A stretch of DNA of 64,000 bases, from NCBI GenBank assembly GCA_028023455.1, contig JAQFVV010012446.1, forward strand, positions 2,668,001-2,732,000, in the 5' to 3' direction. How positions within the stretch are numbered: position 1 is the stretch's first letter; each line of letters begins with the position of its first letter. The position numbers and the translations under genes were made by a program. Source of the DNA: Epiperipatus broadwayi. Lineage: Eukaryota > Onychophora > Udeonychophora > Euonychophora > Peripatidae. Below the pieces are notes generated by a model. It made no database searches. It saw only the letters and a list, made by a program, of their open reading frames with translations, and had not been told where the DNA came from. Below are positions 1 to 10,525 of the stretch, piece after piece.

Positions 1-166
1 AGTATGGATTCAAACCTGGATGTGGATAATCATGAATAAAAATATCTGTATTAGGCTTTAACTAACTTAAAATTAACAGGAACTCGGAATTAGATGTAAA
101 ATGTAAATTGTTAAAGAACTTGCATTCTTTAATTCATATTGCCCTACTATTGGATGTACACAAAGA

Positions 167-479
167 TTCAGTTACACAATGGACTGTAAATAAAATATTT
201 ATAATTGTGCAAATTCAGTTACACAATGGACTGTAAATAAAATATTTATAATTGTGCAAATTCAGCTACACAATGGACTGTAAATAAAATATTTATAATT
301 GTGCAAATTCAGCTACACAATGGACTGTAAATAAAATATTTATAATTGTGCAAATTCAGCTACACAATGGACTATAAATAAAATATTTATAATTGTGCAA
401 ATTCAGCTACACAATGGACTGTAAATAAAATATTTATAATTGTGCAAATTCAGATACACAATGGACTATAAATAAAATG
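167..479. repeat. 47-bp minisatellite, about 6.7 units
   Basis: Seven head-to-tail units begin at 167, 214, 261, 308, 355, 402 and 449, exactly 47 bp apart. Each carries a TTCAG(T/C/A)TACACAATGG core followed by an AATAAAATATTTATAATT stretch. Units differ by single substitutions (gtta/gcta/gata, ggactgt/ggactat), and the last unit is partial. No spacers of varied sequence separate the units, so this is a tandem minisatellite. Confidence 0.95.
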
Positions 480-1753
480 TTCATTGAATTAAGTATATGT
501 GGAATTAAGTGGAACTCCGAATTAAATGCTATCAGTGGTCTTCATTATTCTCTCTGTTGTCTTAATATATCACCTTCCTCTCTGTGAGTTAACTAAATGA
601 TTAAAGAGGTAAACTGTTAAAGAATTATTAAAAAAAGGACTTTATTATGCTCTCAACAAATTACATTTTTTCAGTCATATAATGTTATTGAAAGTAGGCC
701 GAAGAGATGCAAGGGACTGTCAATGAAATACTTTGTTTGATGGACATTCATTTAAACCTGTTATTAAATAAAATTATTGTTACATAAAATTAATTTTAGT
801 TATCCAGTCATTCAATTCTATTTTTTTTTATTGCATCACTCATCATTCAGTGCACTTGTTCACGAGAATTTCATGCCTCCTGAGCTATGTCTGGCATAAC
901 TAGGCCTAGGTAAGTCAGGTTGTAGTGAGATGGAACTCTAGTGGCACCATTTGGAAAACCAAACACAGAAATGTCTATATGCTTCCAGTCTCTATGGTGC
1001 TACATCCTCTGATGAGCAGGAAAAATTGTTGTAGGGGGGTTAACGTCTGTATTGAGGAATGCCAATCGATAGTTACCTCTTGCAACATGCTCATCAGGAA
1101 AGTGTTACAACCAAGGTAATAAAGGGATTGTATGGTGGTCCGGTTGCAATATATTTATTAATTGGAAGCAATAAAAATAAAATGAAACCAAGGTCTGCCA
1201 AGCATTCTATAAATATAAATTTCGGCATTCTGATGTTGATTCAACTAATACAAAAAAAAGTATGCTATTACATTATAATTTACATATATCTCAATAGGTT
1301 TACATAAAACACACATATATAAGCACTCAGATGTGCTGTATAATAATTTAAAATTAACATCTTTGAATTGTCATAGACTAATGATAAAAATTCATTTTTA
1401 TAATACATAATAATTAATTTTAACATATATGTGACTGATTTATATATATATGGGTCTACATGACACACATTCAAATGTGTGCACATACTGTCATTTGTAA
1501 AAAATATAAACTTATTAAAATTATATTTTATTTTCACAAGAAAATTAATTCCATATTAAAAATATATATATACATAAAACAATGCACAAATATGTGCGTA
1601 TTATTATCATCTTACATATCAAAGTTATTAATACATTTATTATTACTAATGATAAGTAAAAGTTCTTTTTTTAAAAAAAAATATTACTTCTTTGAGAGTC
1701 CTTCATAAAAGTTTTTTTTTGTTTTTTTTATGATTACTATTAACTGTAACTGT
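480..1753. other. Geneless AT-rich stretch
   Basis: No supported gene. The short open frames at 925-1307 and on the minus strand at 1280-1537 have low-complexity translations and no splice context. The part from 1260 to 1700 is rich in TA dinucleotide and homopolymer runs. Confidence 0.6.
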
Positions 1754-2070
1754 CAAACATCACATGATCATCATTTCTTATGCTTGCTCATAACTGTTAT
1801 TAAAACAGGCAAAACTCCCCATGCAGTAGTGCCACTCAGTGCAAGCCAAGTAATCAATGGATGCCAGAAGATTTGTGCATAAAATTCCTATCTAATGCTC
1901 TCAGATGCAAGGCTCCTCACTGACAAAGGTCACAAGCCAGAAACTAATCTGGGAATATTGAACGAGCAGGCACTAGATGGGGATTTTATGCACAAGCCTT
2001 CTGGCATCCATTGATTACTCTGGCTTGCACTGAGTGGCAATATGTATAGAGAGTTTTGCCTATTTTAATC
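1754..2070. mobile_element. Foldback MITE (family A), near full copy
   Basis: This is an imperfect palindrome. The left arm holds aaacaggcaaaactc, then tgccactcagtgcaagcc and atcaatggatgccagaag. The right arm carries their reverse complements, ending gagagttttgcctattttaa. Related copies lie at 16205-16830, 17230-17402, 37560-38185 and 47793-48598. I see no coding capacity, so this is probably a non-autonomous DNA transposon. The superfamily cannot be assigned. Confidence 0.8.
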
Positions 2071-2079
2071 TTATATGCT

Positions 2080-2310
2080 ACCCTCTTTTCAAAGAGCATG
2101 TGATTTCAGTCTCTTAATTATCTTAATGATATTAATGATAACTGTTTGTTCTGTCACTAAAGTATTTTGTTTTTGATCTTTTCTTATTGCTCCTAATATA
2201 ATCTCTCCATATTTCATTGAGCTAACTGAAATCTCAATATTATACTTCTGTTAAGTGTCCAAGTCTCAAATTCATAAATAAGAACTGGTAAAACACATCT
2301 ACTAAAACCT
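2080..2310 (-). pseudogene. RTE-type LINE 3' fragment, degraded
   Basis: Read on the minus strand, the start resembles the C-terminal part of RTE reverse transcriptases. A degenerate 'VLPVLIYEFETWTL' block is followed by a MER-like motif and 'TEQT', the same order as the better preserved copy at 25690-26105. Stops and shifts interrupt it. It is a dead 5'-truncated copy. Confidence 0.6.
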
Positions 2311-2339
2311 TCGTTATCAAACATATAGGCATATTTCCT

Positions 2340-2850
2340 TTTAGCGTTTAAGTTATTTTGACCAAAAGCTCTTCATTCAACTTGAACAGTGTAATTACCC
2401 GAACAAACTTCCCCATATTGTGTAAAAGATTCCATGCAATCAAACCAAACTGCAGCACCATATATTTCAGTGAATTCCATGCCAGCCTTGCAATAAGACT
2501 GTTACAGCATCAATATTTGTATAAAAGGCCAAAAATAATCCAGACCACAAATCCATATTTCTTGAGCATGAATACCACCAAGCTTGCACATGCATAAAAA
2601 AGAACGATGGAAAATGTGAAATAAAGGAGGCTTAACGTATCGCTAACAATGCCAATACCATAAATAAAAAATAATCCTATTTCCCCCTATCTAAAAAGTG
2701 CAGCATTTAAACTTATTTACATAACATTTACATAATACTTATATTACACCTTCCGCCCACAATTTATTCATTATGATATCAGGATAAAGATATTGAAAGC
2801 ATGCTAAGCATATTATATTAAGACTGCTTCACTGTCAAACCTTTCTTACT
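2340..2850. repeat. Dispersed repeat family F, copy 1
   Basis: It aligns by eye with 5915-6340. Shared blocks are gaccacaaatccatattt, gccttgcaa, ataaaggaggcttaacgta/ataaaggaagcttgacata, aacaatgc and the terminal gata..aagata.tgaaagc. It has no coding potential and the element class is unknown. Confidence 0.65.
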
Positions 2851-3070
2851 CACCATCTCCAAATGCTGAAACATCAATCCATGTTAATAATCTGACCAAA
2901 ATATTTGTAATAGCTAATTCACAATTATCAATCTTTACGTTTTACTTATGAGAAAATTCACTGAACATTACTTTAGTCTACTTAATATTTATCTTTCGTT
3001 TTACTCTATTTATATATTACTTAAAGTTACAGTAAATAAATAAAATTCACATAGATTGCATCACTTTTTA

Positions 3071-3158
3071 GTTGGTGGTCGAGTGGTCAGCACAGCTGCC
3101 TTGCACGCAGTTGTCCCGGGTTAGCAGGTTCGCTTCCCGCCGATGCTATGACACATAG
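3071..3158 (+). mobile_element. tRNA-derived SINE (subfamily b)
   Basis: The head has a perfect pol III A box (tggtcgagtgg) and a near-consensus B box (ggttcgcttcc). The body ends with the family signature gatgctatgacac. It is locally much richer in GC and CpG than its flanks. The A box looks like that of a long-variable-arm tRNA (Leu/Ser type), but no cloverleaf is preserved. Confidence 0.85.
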
Positions 3159-3302
3159 AAAATAAGAAGTTATAAGAAAGAAGGGAAAAAATAAGACTGC
3201 TTATGTTTCCGAGATCTTGCAGTATTCATTTGAACGAATAAAACTGAAAATGCTTATTTATCCGATTAATTAATATAAATAAGATTAATAATAATTTTTA
3301 TT

Positions 3303-3500
3303 AGTTCTTCATTAGACTAGAGATTATCCATTGAATGTGGATTTTGGGGATAATACATCTTTTTCACATCTTTGGTCATATGTTTATATTTATACCCCTC
3401 CGTTAGGTGTTAAAAGTAGATTGAAATCAGTCCCTACCTTAAGTGAGAGTGGTATAGTGAAAATTAGACTACAGAAATGTTATTCATTAAATAAGATTAG
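3303..3500. repeat. Foldback repeat family E, partial
   Basis: It begins with ttcattagactagagat and ends with agtgaaaattagactacag..atgttattcatta. Both termini match the two ends of the larger palindromic copy at 36850-37312. The internal segment has ctttggtcatatgttta, also shared. There is no coding capacity. Confidence 0.7.
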
Positions 3501-3596
3501 TACCTGAGGGATGGGATCTCAAAATCTGTCTTAATGTATACATATATAAATGAACATTAGCAACTGCCACTCGCTTAACTCCAAAAAAAAAAGAGA

Positions 3597-3702
3597 GTCA
3601 AGCGTTGTTAGCCGAGAGATCATCGCAGCCGCCTTGCAAGCAAGTAGTTGGTTGCAGACGGTTGTGGGTTCGCCTCCTTGCCGATACTATGACATATGAA
3701 AG
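3597..3702 (+). mobile_element. tRNA-derived SINE (subfamily a)
   Basis: The copy starts gtcaagcgttgttagccg and contains a B-box-like gggttcgcctcc and the terminal gatactatgacat. It is nearly the same as the copy at 27353-27457. Both flanks are runs of A followed by gagag, probably a degenerate target duplication. Confidence 0.85.
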
Positions 3703-4059
3703 AAAAAAAAAGAGAAAGAGAGAGGCGGGAGATAATAAACAAAAAAAATTAAAATAACACTATATTAGAGAGATTTGCTACAATATACAAACCAATTGGT
3801 GAACCACAAAAATGTCTACATACAAAAGACGCTGGTCCATTATTCTATTTATTTGATATTCTGTGATTTAACTTACTACAGTTAACTTCTCTGTGTGAAA
3901 AATTTCGGCACTATATCTAATTGTAATTTTTCCAACATATTCTATTCTTTGCCACACCTTCTCAATGAAAACAACTAACATCGCGCTTCTTTGAATGTCT
4001 TTTGAGATAATCTTTATAATGTAAATGTGATCGGCCTCTCTCACGAAAATCATGCTCCG

Positions 4060-4989
4060 TAAGTTCGCCGTAAAACCTTATTTTAGAAAGTCTAGTATTG
4101 CTCATTTTATTTTACAATAAGGATTGTGTATATAATTGAATACTATGAATAGTTTTCATTGATAGAAAACTATAGTGTTACCAATCAACTAATTCAAGGA
4201 ATGAAACAAACTCTCAATAAAAACGAATTTTAAATTCTCGTAAAAAAAACTAAAGCAATTAAGAAAATAGTACAGATAATAATCAAATAAGATTTTTTTT
4301 CCTTAAGTGTTTTTATTATTATTATCAAAAGAAAAAACCTGCTACTCATATTTATGTGCAGATAAAATTAGTAAAACTAACTCCATAAGCCCAAGTTATA
4401 ATTCCCTTAACAGTTCAAGATAAAGAGAAAAGTAATCACTATTTAATATTAATAGCAAATTTAAAGATTAATTAGGTATTAAAAAATATTACAAACTTTA
4501 AAAAAAATGTTTAGAAAGAACTTTTTTTTCGAGAATGATAAACAATAATTAGTTATGAGTAAATCCAATAATGCGATGGTATTTTTACCTCTTTTTGAGC
4601 CAAGATACGCTCTTTAAAATCACCGCTGCAGATTGCTTATATGACCTTCGACCTTAATTTAACCATCGCTTAAAATAATAATATTATTCGAAGATGCTCA
4701 ATACGTATTATTTAAAATTATGAGAGCTGTGTTTTAAACAATCATTACAGTATTTTCGTTTAAAGAAAAATAAAAATATTATAGAAAGCGCACTTGCCTG
4801 TTTAAAATTTTTCATTCAACAGTTAGCCAATTTTCAAACACCATTGTCTGTTTAAATCTCGAAACAATCTCGTGTGCATTGACTTTTATTAATAATAAAA
4901 GTGAATAATATTATTTTGTTTATAAAATTATATATAATCAATCTAACCTAATTTTTTATTAATTATGTATTTAATTTTTTATTTAAAAA
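4060..4989. other. Geneless stretch upstream of the 5.1-kb exon
   Basis: No supported gene. It contains scattered AT-rich simple sequence. The part from about 4580 to 4680 is less AT-rich (caccgctgcagattgc, accttcgacc) and might belong to the upstream regulatory region of the gene at 5099, but I see no specific element. Confidence 0.4.
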
Positions 4990-5004
4990 TTACCCATGAA
5001 TCTT

Positions 5005-5098
5005 TGTTGCCACGACGGCCATTTTGAATCAACAAGTATAATTTCTTTTCTTAGTTACCAAAAGGCTTTCCAGCCTTCTTGCAGATTACCTAGTTGTC
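5005..5098 (+). promoter_or_regulatory. Probable promoter and 5' UTR of the 61-aa candidate
   Basis: Just before the ATG at 5099 the AT-rich background is interrupted by ttgccacgacggccatttt. It contains GCCATTTT, a match to the YY1-type element often found near transcription starts of ubiquitously expressed animal genes. The rest of the stretch has little AT simple repeat and could be 5' UTR. No TATA box is evident. This is inference from composition and one motif. Confidence 0.35.
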
Positions 5099-6819
5099 AT
5101 GGTTGAGCTCTCTAAAGGTAAAAAAGATGGAGCAATTGAACATGGATTTGATAATACCGTATTTATTATACCAACAGTAGTCGTCATTCTTCTTGTTGGT
5201 AAGCTACTATGATTATAGTAAAAAAAGTGGCAGCTGTTTTATTAATTGTTTTGAATTTTCGTTAACTTTATTATTATTGAATGATAGAAAAAGTTTCAAA
5301 ATATTTTTTGTATTATCATAAATTAAGAATATATATTTTAGAAATGCATCTGTTTTTTTTTTTATAATTCTTTTTTTTTTTTTAAAGTTTTTACCCGGCA
5401 TTTAAGTTTTAATATACACGTGTTTGTAATGTTGCTAGTATATTAATAAAGGAGTCTTTTCTGATTTTAGACAAATAATTCTTGAAGCGTTATTTCTGAG
5501 ACTATCTCAGTTATAAGTAGAATACTGTAACAGTTTTTATATTCGATGTAGAGTTTAAAAAATTAATCTGAGTAAATTTATTAATAATTGTAAGATTCAA
5601 GAAATGGGACAAAACTCTCGAAATCTTGATGAAATGACATGTGCTCACTTTACGTAAACAAAATTGGTTAATCATTAGTTAGGAAGTGATCATATCTGAC
5701 TCCAAGAATTTGATAAATTCGTGATTTGAATGTATCATTGTAGATTGTTAGTTACTTTTGTAAAACAGAGCCTTTGTATTTGAATAATATAAATATTGGA
5801 AAGATTGAAAATCAATTTTGCCTCTCTAATTAGAATTAAGCATGGCTTGAATTGAATATCAAACTTATTAAGATTATGCTATATCTTCACATCACAATTA
5901 ATTAGGACTTGTATGGTGTCATTGGCACTTATGAAATATACTTGATTGTTAAACCCCTCAGTGATGCAATAAACAGACAGCCTTGCAACAAGATTGCCCC
6001 ATCACCAATATCTCTTATAGAAGGGTTAAAAACAATCATGACCACAAATCCATATTTCTAGAGCACAAAAACAAACTCGGCCATACATTCAAGCCTGCAT
6101 TAGCTAACATTGCGGGTATAGAAAGTAATGATTCTAAACACGAGATAAAGGAAGCTTGACATACCGCCAACAATGCTAACTCGATTAATAAAAAGGAATC
6201 CTGCCCCCCCCCCTCTAAAAAGTGGGTCATATAACTCATTTGTGTACATTTACATTATATCATACCCACAATCCTCTCATCAACTAGTCATTGCTATGGG
6301 TGTGATATGAAGATTAAGATACTGAAAGCTGCTTAGCATAAGATAATCAAAAATTTTAATCTTAATCTTTTTTTACTTAGTGTTCCTAGCGCTTATATCA
6401 ATTAAAATAAAATATATACATGATAATCATTTTCGTAGGATAAAAGTAGATTGGTATACTTGAGTTGTAGATTTATGGAAAGATTCCCATTTGCGGAAAG
6501 TTAAAAGAAAGGATATCTGAGTGAACCTGTTGTGCTGAATTTGTTACAATTCATGATTCACATTCAACTGATCACAAAATTTCTTTTGAGGTGATGGATT
6601 ACGCATCCTAGGTCTCATGGTGGTTTCTGACTTTGCTTCATTTGTTGGTATAACTATTGAAAGACTATTCGTGGCAGTTGTTTTAAAAGTTACTGGCACT
6701 ATATCTAAATTAAATTGTTTTGTATAATTTCAGGGCTGGTTTCATTATTAGCTTCTATCCTCTGGTTTTCTGCAGTATGGAAAATACATCTTAGGCTCTT
6801 TTCAAATAACAGATCATAG
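5099..6819 (+). CDS. Putative 61-aa single-pass membrane microprotein, two exons
   Basis: Exon 1 (5099-5198) starts at ATG in good context (tcATGG). It encodes 33 residues plus the first base of a Gly codon and ends at a strong donor (g|gtaagc). An acceptor at 6731-6733 (tataatttcag) restores the frame, and exon 2 (6734-6819) adds 27 residues to a TAG. The N-terminus is polar (MVELSKGKKDGAIEHG). It is followed by a long hydrophobic stretch, about residues 20-49, that crosses the splice junction, then a short basic tail (KIHLRLFSNNRS). I do not recognise the family. The continuity of the membrane segment over the junction supports the splice. Short exons and the absence of homology evidence leave real doubt, and exon 1 could instead splice to the phase-compatible exon at 42203. 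Confidence 0.45.
5915..6340. repeat. Dispersed repeat family F, copy 2
   Basis: Second copy of the repeat at 2340-2850, lying inside the intron of the 61-aa candidate. It shares gaccacaaatccatattt and the gataaaggaagcttgaca block, and contains a run of C at 6204-6214. The minus-strand open frame here is a by-product of the repeat. Confidence 0.65.
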
Positions 6820-7204
6820 AGTTTTTGCATGAATCTTAATTTTTTTATTTCTTAAGATTATGTTATAATCTTGCAGATTTGATTCTGGGATGAAAAGTTT
6901 TTATGAAGAATTGATTTAATTTTTTTATCACCTTGACTAATGGGTGTGGTGAAAGAAAGATATACAGTAACCAGTTAGGTTTTTCTGATCATTGTGTTCA
7001 TGACAGGTTAGCTAAGAATGGAAATAATCCTTTTGATGTTAGTTGCTATAAAAATCTTCGGCTAAAATCTTTTTTTTTCTTTATCTGTGTTTTTTATATA
7101 TATACAAGTAAATAAGCATTTTTGATATGATTATATTCTTAAATTATTCAAAATTTTAATATTATGCACTGGGAATTATATTTCCCGCTTATTCTTTATT
7201 TCTG

Positions 7205-7300
7205 TTTTTTTTTTTTTTACAGTTCAACTGATCAACAGTCTTCAGCAGAGAATTGGAGGGAGCTCTGATGAAGAATGCTGATCGGTTGAAACTGTAAGAA
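7205..7300. mobile_element. Short palindromic MITE (family B-like)
   Basis: tacagttcaactgatcaaca on the left is mirrored by tgctgatcggttgaaactgta on the right, around a centre near 7255 with cttcagcagag/ctctgatgaag. The layout resembles the larger family B palindromes at 12695-12990 and 43670-43975. Confidence 0.65.
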
Positions 7301-7775
7301 AATATAAATGAATAAATTTTATTTGATTGCATTCTAAAAAATAATTGATGAAGATGTAAATGGTATTATGTGATATTACTCTTACATCATGTTAGTACTT
7401 TTAAAATATTGAAATTAAGTATAATGATGTTATACAAGTTTTTGATCCATTAGTTATGCATTTTAAGGCTTTCATCTTCTAACATAATAAAACAGGAAGC
7501 ATGAGAATGAATACAAACCTAAATAAATTTTTTTTTTGTAAATTTAACATTTGTAAATCTGAGACTTCTATAGAATTTTTTTGAATAGAAGTTGTATATG
7601 AAGGCCTCGCCAATTTCCATTTTGAGAAATAAATTTTTAACGTTTCAAAAGCAAAATGTAAGAATACAAAGCCACCTTAAAAAATTTAATTATTTGTGCC
7701 AACTTTAAAAAGTTAAATTATTTATAAATTTGAGATTTATGTTATTTTCCTGAAGGTTTGTGATGATGATGTTTT

Positions 7776-8525
7776 AGTTGTATTTTTATATTGGACTACT
7801 TCCAGCATCTGATATGTGTATTGAATGTCTTTAGAAAAATTTAACTTTATTTAAATATTCTAAATACATTCAGCTGTTAGTAATAGTACATCAAACAGGT
7901 TAGTAAATGCATGTTTCAAGAAGTGTTATTCTTCCCTCTTCTTCAGGTGTTTCTGGCCTGACCAGTGACAGTTCTAGACAGTACTAGCATGGGATTCGAA
8001 CCTGGACCCTTAGATTCTTGAGTATTGAATTTTAAAGTAATGATCTAACTAACTGAGCCATCCTGCCAAAGGCAACAATCAGTAGAAATTTCATATACTT
8101 ATCTATAAGTTCCTCATGATTTCTCCACTTTTTCCTAAGAGCAAATTCGATTAGTGGTTTCCATACATTATGTATAGTCACACTAGGTTAGCTTATGGGA
8201 TTTTTTGCCATTGTCATGTAAGCAGCTTCTTTAAATTTTCTTCTTTGTACATTTTTGTATTTTCCAATTGAAGATATGTTCATTGGCACATGCATGGTCT
8301 CCTACTTTAGACACATCATGTTTTCTCTCTTCTAATCATCAGTTTGTGTTCTTGCAAGCCTTTTTCAATGGGACAACTGGTCTCACCAATATATGTTCTT
8401 TCCCATCCCCATGGTATTTCATAGATGCAGTTTTTTTTTTTTTCAGCATTTCTAGTTTAGGCTTTGTAGATGTTAAAATTCCTCATAGTGTGGTATTGCC
8501 CTGGAAAGCTGTTCTGATGTTATAC
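7776..8525 (-). mobile_element. Penelope-like 3' end joined to a SINE, left arm of inverted pair
   Basis: On the minus strand this arm reads, in order, a linker block (YNIRTAFQGNTTL), then CIYEIP, then YIGET followed by a K..LQEHK block and a degraded D-H-ACANEH block. This order and these motifs are diagnostic of the C-terminal GIY-YIG endonuclease domain of Penelope-like elements. The arm continues into a tRNA-like sequence (8080-7980), then an AT-rich tail ending at gtccaatataaaaat (reverse complement of about 7782-7796). Stops and frameshifts kill the coding capacity. It is the mirror of 8555-9294. Confidence 0.85.
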
Positions 8526-8554
8526 TGATTGCAGATTTTCCTTAATTTGTCTGC

Positions 8555-9294
8555 TAAAAGTATATCAGAACAGCTTTCTAGAGCCATACCACACTACGAT
8601 GAGTTCTAACATCTTCAAAACCTAAGCTTGAAATGCTGAAAAGAAAAAACTGCATCTATGAAATACCATGTGAATGTGGAAGAACATGTATTGTTGAAAC
8701 AAGTTGTCCCATTGAAAAGTGCTTGCAAGAACACAAACTGATGATTAGAAGAAAGCAGATGTGTCTAAAGTAGCAGACCGTACATGTGCCAATGAACATG
8801 TTCAATTGAGGAAATACAAAATATTGGCTAGAGAAGAAAAGATTCAAAGAAGCTGCTCACATGACAATGGCAAAAAATCCCACAAGCCAACTTAGTGTGA
8901 CTATACATAATGTATGGAAACCATTAATCAACTTTGCTTTTAGGAAAAAGTGGAGAAATCAGGAGGAACCTCATAGAGAAGTATATGAAATTTCTACTGA
9001 TTGTTGCCTTCAGCAAGATGGCTCAGTTGGTTATAGCGTTATCGTAAAATTCAATACTCAACAATCTAAGGATCCAGGTTCGAATCCCATTCTAGTACTG
9101 TCACTGATCAAGCCAGGAACACCCGAAGAAGAGGGGAGAATATTACCTCTTGAAACATTGTGCATTTACTAACCTGTTTGATGTGCTATTACTAACAATT
9201 GAATGTATTTGGAATATTTAAATAAGTTAAATTTTTCTAAAGACATTCAATACTCATATTAGATGATGGAAATAGTCCAATATAAAAATAGAAC
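8555..9294 (+). mobile_element. Penelope-like 3' end joined to a SINE, right arm of inverted pair
   Basis: The plus strand carries a degraded linker (about 8560-8620), then CIYEIPCECGR at 8651 and a TCIVET variant of the YIGET motif. A C..LQEHK block follows, then the VADRTCANEH...KILAREEKIQR block (8773-8855). This is the usual order in a Penelope-like GIY-YIG domain. Stops and a frame change separate the blocks, so it is dead. A tRNA-like SINE follows at 9015-9290. The open frame 8861-9172 is this tail plus the SINE, not a host gene. Confidence 0.85.
9015..9290 (+). mobile_element. tRNA-like SINE (family P) at the Penelope 3' end
   Basis: The A box tggctcagttgg (9019-9030) and B box ggttcgaatcc (9077-9087) match pol III consensus and lie about 47 bp apart. 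A non-tRNA tail follows (ctgtcactgatcaagccagg, then acacc.gaagaagaggg). It ends in a stretch containing ttctaaagacattcaatac and aatagtccaatata. The same head and tail occur without Penelope sequence at 10280-10525 and twice at 25221-25668. Confidence 0.8.
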
Positions 9295-9299
9295 ATGAG

Positions 9300-10279
9300 A
9301 TTTATATATATATTTGAATAAATATATTTCATTATCCATTTTATTCTTTGTTTGACAATGAGTGACAGTTGAACTACAATAATGTTAATCCCGTCCATTC
9401 CATGATAGTTTTGGTTATCCTTGATCTATTTACAAATCCAAATATGATATCCTTTTCCAATGTGTCTGCCTGACTCTCACATGTCCAAATCAGTGTAGTG
9501 TTTTTTGCTTTGATTTTTTTTTTTTTAAAAGAAAGATTTTAAAATGTTTTTTTTCTTAGTAGTATCAGATAATAAAAATGGAAGCTATATATTTTGAATT
9601 TTTGGAACAATAAGAATAGTTGTTTGGGAAAGTATCGTGTGGATTTTTTTTAAATGTGTAAATGTAAGAAGCAAAGGAAGATGTTGACAATCAGTAGGCA
9701 TCTATGGAATGCATTAATTTAGTGTGTGAGGAGTTAAAAGTCAATAAGTTTGTATTGATTGAATTAATTTAATAAGTGCGCAAAACTTCTAGAATACTAT
9801 AAGTCCTGTACAGGATGGAAAAATAATTTAAGTGATCCGTGTCCATTTTTAGAATAATTTTAGGACAATGTCTAAACTTATCATAATTTTGATATTTTGA
9901 ATATTTTCCCTATAATATTTTTTTAATTTGCCTAAATCTAATAAAGGCTCTTTTTTTTTTCTTTTTACCCAAAATCAAAAATGGGACTAACATCACAATA
10001 GACTAATATTAATATTTACATTTTTTAGAAAATAAATTTGTAAGAAATTTGAATGGAGTTTAAAAATAAGTTGAATCTTGATTAATTTTTTTCTAATGGT
10101 TGATCAATGGGATTATGTAAGAATGGGAAATGTATTACGAGAAAAAAGAATATGAAGTTAGAAGGTAAGCAAAAAATGGTTGAGAAGAAAATAATAGTTA
10201 TATTTCTTTATTGAAGTATGTAGAGACGAGTTAGAATAAAAAGCTAATATAAATATCTAAGAGCCTGTTTACCAAGAGC
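9300..10279. other. Geneless stretch
   Basis: AT-rich sequence with many T runs. No gene or recognisable repeat seen. Confidence 0.5.
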
Positions 10280-10525
10280 TTTGGCAGTTTAGCTCATTTG
10301 GTTAGAGTCTTACCTTATGAATTTAAAGATTCAGGTTTGATTCCCATGCTAGTACTGTCACTGGTCAAGCCAGAAACACCTGAAAAAGAGAGAATACCAC
10401 TTTTAGATTATATACTAACATTTCAACAGTTGAATATATTTGGAAAGTTTAAATAAAATTGGTATTTTTTTCTGAAGACATTCAATATTTAATATTAGAT
10501 GATGGAAATAGTCCAAGATATAATT
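10280..10525 (+). mobile_element. tRNA-like SINE (family P), solo copy
   Basis: The A-box-like ttagctcatttgg (10289-10301) and B-box-like ggtttgattcc (10334-10344) are followed by the family tail (ctgtcactggtcaagccag, acacctgaaaaagag). It ends near gatggaaatagtccaa. No Penelope-coding sequence is attached, so the SINE part can be an independent unit. Confidence 0.8.

Noticed and set aside
167-479. Regularly spaced repeats as a CRISPR array
   Set aside because: The 47-bp units are head to tail with no variable spacers, and the context is an animal genome. It is a minisatellite.
9015-9090. Functional tRNA gene (perfect A and B boxes)
   Set aside because: No acceptor stem pairing or cloverleaf is visible, and the head continues into a shared SINE tail found at other loci.
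8861-9172. 103-aa plus-strand open frame as a host gene
   Set aside because: It consists of the tail of the Penelope-like remnant plus the SINE, and has a mirrored copy on the left arm.
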